The notes under the pieces are model-generated. The model was not told the origin of the DNA. It saw only the letters and a program-made list of their open reading frames with translations, and ran no database searches. Below, piece by piece: positions 58,429 through 64,000 of a stretch of 64,000 bases of DNA. Numbering within the stretch: the stretch's first letter is position 1; the number at the start of each line of letters is the position of its first letter. Source of the DNA: Gammaproteobacteria bacterium (GTDB taxonomy: Bacteria > Pseudomonadota > Gammaproteobacteria > Steroidobacterales > Foliamicaceae). Both the position numbers and the translations under genes were made by a program. Location: the NCBI GenBank assembly GCA_026707445.1, contig JAPOWV010000021.1, positions 1 through 64,000 of the forward strand, read 5' to 3'.

Positions 58429-59548
58429 AGCCTGCAGCGCAGCCCTGATCGGGCATTGCGCGTTGCAGGCGCGGCATGACCTCATTGATCATGAGATCCA
58501 GATTGCGGATCCAGGCGTCGTACTGTTCGATGAAGTCGAAACACATGCCGATCAACGTTCCGAATCCGCCCGTCTCGCGAATCAGTTTCTCGGTCTTCGC
58601 AGCCACCGTTTGCGGCGATCCGACCAGCCAGATGTGCCGGGCGAGGTATTCCGGTGTGATCATGTCGTCCGTATGTCTGGGGTCCGCCTTCGAATACCTG
58701 GCCAGGCCGCGCCGAACAATGCCGGGGATCATGTACTCCTCCCAGAAACGAGCCACCTCTCCCGTGGAGGCCAGTTCCACCGCTTCCTCGTCAGTGTCCG
58801 CGACGAAAAAAGGAGGCGATACGGCCCAGTCGTCGCGCGAAACGCTGTGGCCGGCTTTCGTGGCCTCGGCTTCATAGGCGTTCCAGTGGCCCGCGAGATA
58901 GCCCGCGCCGATGTAGAAGCTCATCGGCCGGAAGCCCAGTCTGCCGGCCAGCGCCAGGGTTCGTGAACTGTCCGATATGCCCGCCATGCCCAGCGGGGGG
59001 TGGGGTTTCTGAAACGGCTTGAGGAACGGCCCTTTCTCGAAATCGTCGTAGTCGCGGCGCTTGAATTGCCAGAATTTGCCTTTGTAGTCGAAGGCCTTGT
59101 CCTCGGTCCACAGCCGGATCATGATGTCCAGCGCCTCCTGCGTCATTTGCGCATTCAGCATGGTGGGCGTGCCGTCTTTCTCGTAACGGATCGAGCCCAG
59201 CAGGTCCGCGTCCATTGGAACGGATCCGGCCCCGATGCCGACCATGTACCTTCCCTGCGCGAGGTGGTCCAGGTAGGCAATCCGGTGCGCGAGCTCGACC
59301 GGATGGTGGTAGGGCAGTACGTGTGCCCCGGGAGCCAGCTTGATCTGTTTCGTCTGCACCAGGGCCTGCGCGATCAGCAGATCCGGCGCGGGCACGGGCT
59401 CCCATCCGCAGGCAAAGTGCTCTCCGATCCAGGCTTCGGAATAGCCGAGCTCGTCGGCGCGGACGATGGTGCTGAGGATGAACTCCTGACCCTGCTTCGG
59501 GGTGCGTTCGGGCGCCAGGTGGGGCATGAAGAACAGCCCAAGATTCAT
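58418..59548 (-). CDS. LLM-class flavin-dependent oxidoreductase
   Basis: A 376-residue luciferase-like monooxygenase (TIM barrel). Seen: LGLFFMPHLAPERTPKQGQEFILSTIVRADELGYSEAWIGEHF, IKLAPGAHVLPYHHPVELAHRIAYLDHLAQGRYMVGIGAG and KAGHSVSRDDW. FMNH2-dependent members oxidise a range of cyclic and aromatic substrates. The flavin reductase domain at 40270 could be its partner. Divergent from the FAH-family gene with a shared, symmetric site at 59592-59616. Confidence 0.87.
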   Translation of the reverse strand: MNLGLFFMPHLAPERTPKQGQEFILSTIVRADELGYSEAWIGEHFACGWEPVPAPDLLIAQALVQTKQIKLAPGAHVLPYHHPVELAHRIAYLDHLAQGRYMVGIGAGSVPMDADLLGSIRYEKDGTPTMLNAQMTQEALDIMIRLWTEDKAFDYKGKFWQFKRRDYDDFEKGPFLKPFQKPHPPLGMAGISDSSRTLALAGRLGFRPMSFYIGAGYLAGHWNAYEAEATKAGHSVSRDDWAVSPPFFVADTDEEAVELASTGEVARFWEEYMIPGIVRRGLARYSKADPRHTDDMITPEYLARHIWLVGSPQTVAAKTEKLIRETGGFGTLIGMCFDFIEQYDAWIRNLDLMINEVMPRLQRAMPDQGCAAGSMQ

Positions 59549-59591
59549 GGGACCTTTACCGTGGAAGACAAAATGTCCGGGGGAGAGTATA

Positions 59592-59616
59592 AAACTTGCT
59601 GTATTCTGTCAAGTTT
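59592..59616. promoter_or_regulatory. Inverted-repeat operator between LLM and FAH genes
   Basis: AAACTTG and CAAGTTT are perfect 7-bp inverted repeats with an 11-bp spacer, centred in the 169-bp divergent gap. Such symmetry fits a dimeric regulator (for instance GntR or LacI type), but none is encoded nearby. Confidence 0.55.
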
Positions 59617-59717
59617 GTTGGAATTTACACGCGCGCCGGATGCGGTGCGCGTTGCCTGCCGGGGTAATATGGTTTTTCTTCGGGAAGGCGAACTATGAGG
59701 GGAACAACACAGCTGCG

Positions 59718-60578
59718 ATGAAGCTCTTGAGATTTGGAGAGTCCGGCGCGGAGCGGCCGGGCCTGTTGGATGAGAAAGGTCTAATTCGGGACCTGTCGGC
59801 CGTGATTGCCGACCTGGAGGGCCCTGACCTGAAACCCGAATCGTTGTCGAAGATCGCGGGCAGCGACGTGAGCGGGCTTCCCGCCGTATCCGGCGACGTG
59901 CGCATCGGGCCCTGTGTCGTCAACGTGGGAAAAATCGTCTGCGTCGGGCGGAATTACGTTGAGCACGCCGAGGAGAGCGGCAGTGCCGTGGCGGACGAGC
60001 CGGTGATTTTCTTCAAGTCCACCAGCGCGATCAGCGGGCCGTACGACCCGGTCGTCATTCCGCGCGATTCCAGGAAGACCGACTGGGAAGTGGAACTCGG
60101 CGTGGTGATCGGCACGAGGGCGTCGTATGTTGCCGAAGCCGAAGCCCTGGATCATGTTGCCGGCTACTGCGTCGTCAACGACGTTTCTGAGCGGGAATTC
60201 CAGCTGGAGCGGCACGGGCAATGGGTCAAGGGCAAGAGCTGCGACACCTTCGCGCCAATAGGACCGTGGCTGGTGACGGTGGACGAAGTGCCGGACCCGC
60301 AGCGCCTCGACTTGTGGCTGGACGTCAACGGCAGGCGCTGTCAGGACAGCAACACTTCGAAGATGGTGTTCGGGGTGCGCTACCTGGTCAGCTACATCAG
60401 CCGCTTCATGACGCTGAACCCGGGCGACGTCATTTCCACGGGCACGCCCTCCGGCGTCGGGCTCGGCCACGATCCGCCCGTCTATCTCAAACCGGGCGAC
60501 GTCATGGAGCTGGGCGTGGAAGGCCTGGGGCGGCAGCGCCAGGAGCTCGTGTCCCATGCTGGCGGAGTCGACGACTGA
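59718..60578 (+). CDS. Fumarylacetoacetate hydrolase family protein
   Basis: A 286-residue FAH-fold enzyme. Seen: VGKIVCVGRNYVEHAEE, PVIFFKSTSAISGPYDPVVIP, DWEVELGVVIGTRA (metal-binding Glu), AGYCVVNDVSEREFQLERHGQWVKGKSCDTFAPIGPW and STGTPSGVGLG. Members hydrolyse 2,4-dioxo or fumarylpyruvate-type compounds, including 2,4-diketo-3-deoxy-L-fuconate in fucose breakdown and HpaG in homoprotocatechuate breakdown. Both routes have other hints in this window (fucosidase/mutarotase and HpaE). ATG 59718 is the family-like start. It precedes the xylulokinase gene by 53 bp. Confidence 0.92.
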   Translation: MKLLRFGESGAERPGLLDEKGLIRDLSAVIADLEGPDLKPESLSKIAGSDVSGLPAVSGDVRIGPCVVNVGKIVCVGRNYVEHAEESGSAVADEPVIFFKSTSAISGPYDPVVIPRDSRKTDWEVELGVVIGTRASYVAEAEALDHVAGYCVVNDVSEREFQLERHGQWVKGKSCDTFAPIGPWLVTVDEVPDPQRLDLWLDVNGRRCQDSNTSKMVFGVRYLVSYISRFMTLNPGDVISTGTPSGVGLGHDPPVYLKPGDVMELGVEGLGRQRQELVSHAGGVDD

Positions 60579-60631
60579 TCGACTTCGGGAGCGGTGAAAA
60601 CGCCAGGTTCGCGCACAGGCAGGTCTGACTG

Positions 60632-62113
60632 ATGGCCGTTGCGGTTGGGATTGATCTCGGCACCCAGAGCGTCAAGGTTGTCTGCTACGACTTCGTGAAT
60701 CGGCGCGTGGCCGGAAGCGCCAGCGCGTCCCTCGATCTTCGCCAGGACGGCGAAGGTGTGGCCGAACAGCATGCGGAGTGGTGGCTGGACGCGTTGCGCG
60801 AGGCGTCCCTGCGAGTCGATCCCGCCGTTCGCGGGAGGGCGGCGGCCGTCGCGGTTTCGGGCCAGCAGCACGGCTTTGTGGCGCTGGACGCAACAGACGC
60901 AGTGCTGGCTCCCGTGAAACTTTGGTGCGACACGTCCACGGCGGTGGAATGCGAGGAGATCATGCTGGCTTTCGGCGGCCGCGAAGCCTGCATCGAGCGG
61001 GCCGGCAATCCGATTGCGCCGGGCTACACCGCATCCAAACTGCGTTGGCTGAAGAAGGCCAGCCCCCACCTGTATGACCGACTCGACTGCATTCTGTTGC
61101 CCCACGACTACCTGAACCTGTATTTGACCGGCGAACGCTGCATGGAAATGGGCGACGCTTCGGGGACCGGCTTTCTCGATGTCCGCCGCAGGGATTGGTC
61201 CCGGGACATGCTGCGCGCCATCGATGCGGACCGGGACTTGAGCGACTGCCTTCCGTCCCTGCGCATCGGCAACGAAGCCATCGGCACGCTCCGGACGGAG
61301 ATTGCCGAAGAGCTGGGCCTGCCCGCCGGGATTCCGGTGGCGATCGGCGGCGGCGACAACATGATGGGTGCGATCGGCACCGGCAACGTGCGCCCGGGCA
61401 GTCTGACGATGAGCCTTGGCACCTCGGGCACCGTGTATGCCTATGCCGACCGGCCCGTTGTCGATCCCGAAGGCAATATCGCCGCTTTTTGTTCTTCAAC
61501 CGGAGGCTGGCTGCCGCTGTTGTGCACGATGAACTGCACGGTCAGCACCGAGCTGATGCGCTCGCTGCTCAACGACGATATTTCCGCTTTTGAGGAACGG
61601 GTGGCTGCTGCCGGGCCGGGCGCCGGCGGCGTCATTACGCTGCCCTTCTTCAACGGCGAGCGAACGCCCGACCTGCCGGATGCCAAGGGCTGCATCGTGG
61701 GAATCGACAGCCGCAACGCCCGGCCCGAGAACCTGCTGCGGTCCTCCGTCGAAGGCGCCACCTTTGCGCTGAAATTCGGTATCGACGAACTGGCGGGCCT
61801 GGGCGTCGATATCGGAGAGATCGTGCTGACCGGCGGCGGGGCAAGAAGCGCCGGGTGGCGGCAGATTGTTGCCGATATCTGCGAAGCACCGGTCGTGGTG
61901 CTCAGGCAGGATGAAAGCGCGGCCTTCGGGGCGGCGCTCCAGGCGATGCAGCTCATCGAAACGGGCGCATCGATCGAGGATCTCGTCGATGCCCATCTGG
62001 AAAAGGACGACAACCGCAGTTGCGAACCGCGCAGCGCGGCCGTGAATACTTACAGGGAGTGCTACCGCGAATACAGGCGCGCGGTTGCGGCCATGACCGC
62101 GATCTACGCCTAG
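60632..62113 (+). CDS. xylB: Xylulokinase
   Basis: A 493-residue FGGY-family carbohydrate kinase, normal length. Seen: [76 protein letters not shown] and [28 protein letters not shown] and the neighbouring xylose isomerase identify it as xylulokinase, which phosphorylates D-xylulose to xylulose 5-phosphate. It is followed by xylose isomerase after 25 bp. Confidence 0.95.
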   Translation: MAVAVGIDLGTQSVKVVCYDFVNRRVAGSASASLDLRQDGEGVAEQHAEWWLDALREASLRVDPAVRGRAAAVAVSGQQHGFVALDATDAVLAPVKLWCDTSTAVECEEIMLAFGGREACIERAGNPIAPGYTASKLRWLKKASPHLYDRLDCILLPHDYLNLYLTGERCMEMGDASGTGFLDVRRRDWSRDMLRAIDADRDLSDCLPSLRIGNEAIGTLRTEIAEELGLPAGIPVAIGGGDNMMGAIGTGNVRPGSLTMSLGTSGTVYAYADRPVVDPEGNIAAFCSSTGGWLPLLCTMNCTVSTELMRSLLNDDISAFEERVAAAGPGAGGVITLPFFNGERTPDLPDAKGCIVGIDSRNARPENLLRSSVEGATFALKFGIDELAGLGVDIGEIVLTGGGARSAGWRQIVADICEAPVVVLRQDESAAFGAALQAMQLIETGASIEDLVDAHLEKDDNRSCEPRSAAVNTYRECYREYRRAVAAMTAIYA

Positions 62114-62138
62114 GAGGCCAGGCAAAGGGGGCAAGAAC

Positions 62139-63485
62139 ATGAACCGCAGCGTCTTTATCGGCGATCGGGAATATTTCCCGGGTATCGCCAGGATCCAATA
62201 CGAAGGCCCTGCATCGGACAACCCGCTGGCGTTCAAGACCTACGATCCATCCCGGTTAGTGGGCGGCAAGACCATGGAAGAGCACCTGCGCTTCGCGGTC
62301 TGCTATTGGCATACCTTCTGCGCCACCGGGGGAGACCCGTTCGGACCGGGCACGCAGATCCATCCCTGGGCGGAAAAGGGAGACCCGATGGATCGTTCGC
62401 GCGAAAGGGTGGACGCGGCGTTCGAGTTCTTTACCAAGCTCAACGTGCCGTTCTGGTGTTTTCACGACTTCGACCTGGCTTTCGAAGGCGCCGGCGTCGC
62501 CGACTCCGAGAAAAACCTCGAGCAGATGGTGGGTCTGGCCAGGGAGCGGCAGGACGCGACCGGCATGAAGCTGCTATGGGGCACGGCGAACGTGTTTTCG
62601 CATCCGCGCTATATGAACGGCGCATCCACAAATCCGGACTTCGCCGTCGTCGCCTATGCCGCCTCGCAGGTAAAGGCCGCGATCGACGCCACCGTGGAAC
62701 TCGGAGGAGAGAATTACGTGTTCTGGGGCGGGCGCGAAGGCTATGCGTGCCTGCAGAACACCGATACCAGGAGGGAACTCGAACACATGGCGATGTTCTT
62801 GTCCAAGGCGCGCGATTACGGCCGGTCGGTGGGGTTCAGGGGCACGTTCCTGGTCGAACCCAAGCCCATGGAACCGATGAAACACCAGTACGACTTCGAT
62901 GCCCTCACGGTGATCGGCTTCTTGCGCCAGCACGGACTCGCCGGCGACTTCAAGCTCAATGTCGAGGCCAACCATGCGACGCTGGCGGGGCACGCGTTCG
63001 CGCACGACCTGCGTATGGCCGCCGATGCGGGCCTGCTGGGCTCGATAGACGCGAACCGGGGCGATCCGCAAAACGGATGGGACACGGACCAGTTCGCTAT
63101 GGACCTGTACGACTGCGTGCACGCCATGATGGTGGTGCTCGAATACGGAGGGCTCGGCAACGGTGGCCTCAATTTCGACGCCAGGGTCCGCCGCGAATCC
63201 ACCGACCTCGAAGACTTGTTCATCGGGCATATCGGCGCCATGGATGCGTTCGCCCGGGGACTGCTGGTTGCCGACAGGGTCCTGGCGGACCCACGGATGT
63301 CCGAGCTTCGCTACGGCCGCTACCGGAGTTTCGACTCGGGCGACGGCAAACGCTTCGAGGACGGCGAGTTGTCGCTGGGCGATCTGCGCGATATCGCCGC
63401 GGCGAACGGAGAGCCCCGTCAGCGCAGCGGCAAGCAGGAACTCGTCGAGAACCTGATCAACGACTGCATCGTGACCGCCTGCTGA
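62139..63485 (+). CDS. xylA: Xylose isomerase (class II)
   Basis: A 448-residue class II xylose isomerase with an AAAGGGGGCAAG ribosome-binding site before ATG. Catalytic His is in [13 protein letters not shown]; metal and fold motifs include [50 protein letters not shown] and [19 protein letters not shown]. It interconverts D-xylose and D-xylulose, feeding XylB. The C-terminus is complete. Confidence 0.97.
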   Translation: MNRSVFIGDREYFPGIARIQYEGPASDNPLAFKTYDPSRLVGGKTMEEHLRFAVCYWHTFCATGGDPFGPGTQIHPWAEKGDPMDRSRERVDAAFEFFTKLNVPFWCFHDFDLAFEGAGVADSEKNLEQMVGLARERQDATGMKLLWGTANVFSHPRYMNGASTNPDFAVVAYAASQVKAAIDATVELGGENYVFWGGREGYACLQNTDTRRELEHMAMFLSKARDYGRSVGFRGTFLVEPKPMEPMKHQYDFDALTVIGFLRQHGLAGDFKLNVEANHATLAGHAFAHDLRMAADAGLLGSIDANRGDPQNGWDTDQFAMDLYDCVHAMMVVLEYGGLGNGGLNFDARVRRESTDLEDLFIGHIGAMDAFARGLLVADRVLADPRMSELRYGRYRSFDSGDGKRFEDGELSLGDLRDIAAANGEPRQRSGKQELVENLINDCIVTAC

Positions 63486-63511
63486 CCGACGTCGCGCAGC
63501 GTTAACAAGCT

Positions 63512-64000
63512 CTAGTTGTTGAGCGTGATGAAGCCGCCGTCGATGGGGATGTTGGCGCCGGTGATGAAGGAGGCGTCGTCGGAACAGAGATAGGCGATCA
63601 GCACGGCGATTTCCTCCGGCGTGCCCATGCGCCCGATCGGCTGGCTCTTTTCCAGTTGCGCGAAGATCTCGTCGCGGTTGTCCGGATAGTTTTCGTCCAG
63701 GAAATTGTCCACGAACGGCGTGTGGACCCGCGCGGGGGCGACGCAGTTGCAGCGGATACCGTGGTCGATGTAATCCCTGGCTACGGAGTAGGTCATGGTC
63801 AGCACAGCTCCCTTGGTCATGGAGTAGGCGAAACGGTCGGCGATGCCCACGCAGGAGGCGATCGAAGCCAGGTTCACGATGACGCCGCTGCGGCGCGCCT
63901 TCATCGCGGGAACAATCGCGGCCAGACAGTTGTAGATTCCTTTCACGTTGATGCTGTAGAGCCGGTCGAGGTCCGCCTCGCTGGTGTTTTCCAGGTTCCC
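63512..64000 (-). CDS. SDR-family oxidoreductase (5' end beyond window)
   Basis: The C-terminal 160 residues of a classical SDR; the frame is open to the right edge (before the first internal Met, residues read GNLENTSEADLDRLYSINVKG). Seen: VNLASIASCVG (Ser), YSMTKGAVLTMTYSVARDYIDHGIRCNCVAPARVHTPF and ASFITGANIPIDGGFITL. The pattern resembles 2-keto-3-deoxy-L-fuconate dehydrogenases of fucose and rhamnose breakdown, which would fit the FAH gene. The start lies outside the window. Convergent with xylose isomerase. Confidence 0.88.
   Translation of the reverse strand, partial: GNLENTSEADLDRLYSINVKGIYNCLAAIVPAMKARRSGVIVNLASIASCVGIADRFAYSMTKGAVLTMTYSVARDYIDHGIRCNCVAPARVHTPFVDNFLDENYPDNRDEIFAQLEKSQPIGRMGTPEEIAVLIAYLCSDDASFITGANIPIDGGFITLNN

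Noticed and set aside
45925..63505. Recurrent GTTAACA hexamer-like sites after gene ends (45923, 50743, 50768, 63500)
   Set aside because: Few occurrences, no flanking symmetry, and one overlaps a stop codon; chance is likely.
1..64000. CRISPR arrays, rRNA or prophage
   Set aside because: No regularly spaced repeats, rRNA-like stretches or phage structural genes were seen.

Overview
The window is about 62% G+C and very gene-dense (roughly 55 genes, one tRNA). It looks like an uncultured, probably marine or host-associated gammaproteobacterium. The evidence is two TonB-dependent receptors (one of the proteobacterial N-terminal type with IRGSLQRSLEAKR), Tat-exported sulfatase and glycoside hydrolases, a PepSY membrane protein, Xre/RES and VapBC-type toxin-antitoxin pairs, and a tRNA gene with encoded CCA. 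Taxonomy is inferred from gene content only.

Layout. 0-2.7 kb: the end of an HpaE-like aldehyde dehydrogenase and a double nitrilase-fold protein, then tRNA-Arg(ACG). 2.8-9.5 kb: a collagenase-like lipoprotein, a 29-bp inverted-repeat element, and a small-protein/methyltransferase/TonB-receptor operon. 9.6-12.8 kb: a HAD phosphatase and a toxin-antitoxin islet (VapBC-like, Xre/RES) around a gene lacking its 5' half. 12.8-19.1 kb: serine hydrolase, PepSY, DUF3604 lipoprotein, OsmC, alpha/beta hydrolase. 19.1-25.1 kb: a lower-GC insert with an antitoxin remnant, then a cluster carrying the two halves of a Tm-1-like protein (UPF0261 and PEP-hydrolase-type TIM barrel) around LamG-like, DUF1080 and ThuA-cupin proteins. 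25.1-35.4 kb: a glycan-use locus with carboxylesterase, sulfatase, GH116, GH29 fucosidase and a TonB receptor, containing a 191-bp duplicated junction and the stump of a second GH116 gene.

35.7-45.9 kb is a co-directional block: two sugar ABC permeases, then two SDRs, a 2-hydroxyacid dehydrogenase, a flavin-reductase/Nudix-like fusion, an Asp/Glu-racemase-fold protein without its cysteines, the ABC ATPase, a RhaM-type mutarotase, a threonine-aldolase-like lyase and an aminotransferase. The solute-binding protein lies convergently at the end. 47.3-50.7 kb: aldose 1-epimerase and GH3. 51-56.5 kb: a minus-strand amino-compound set (M24 creatinase-like, M20 amidohydrolase, MerR-XRE-cupin regulator, Asp/Glu racemase, aminotransferase) in two transcription units preceded by the same 15-bp motif. 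56.5-64 kb: a divergent SDR, Ldh2-type dehydrogenase, LLM flavin oxidoreductase, FAH-family hydrolase, xylulokinase, xylose isomerase and an SDR cut by the window edge.

Read together, the genes suggest uptake and stepwise breakdown of sulfated, fucose- and xylose-containing glycans: outer-membrane receptor, periplasmic sulfatase/GH116/esterase, fucosidase, ABC import, mutarotase/epimerase, then dehydrogenase, FAH, isomerase and kinase steps. Alongside sits an amino-acid-derivative pathway. The most unusual items are the mixed sugar/amino-acid operon at 35.7-45.9 kb, the motif-linked amino-compound regulon at 51-56.5 kb, the duplicated GH116/sulfatase junction, and several enzymes of known folds that lack canonical catalytic residues.
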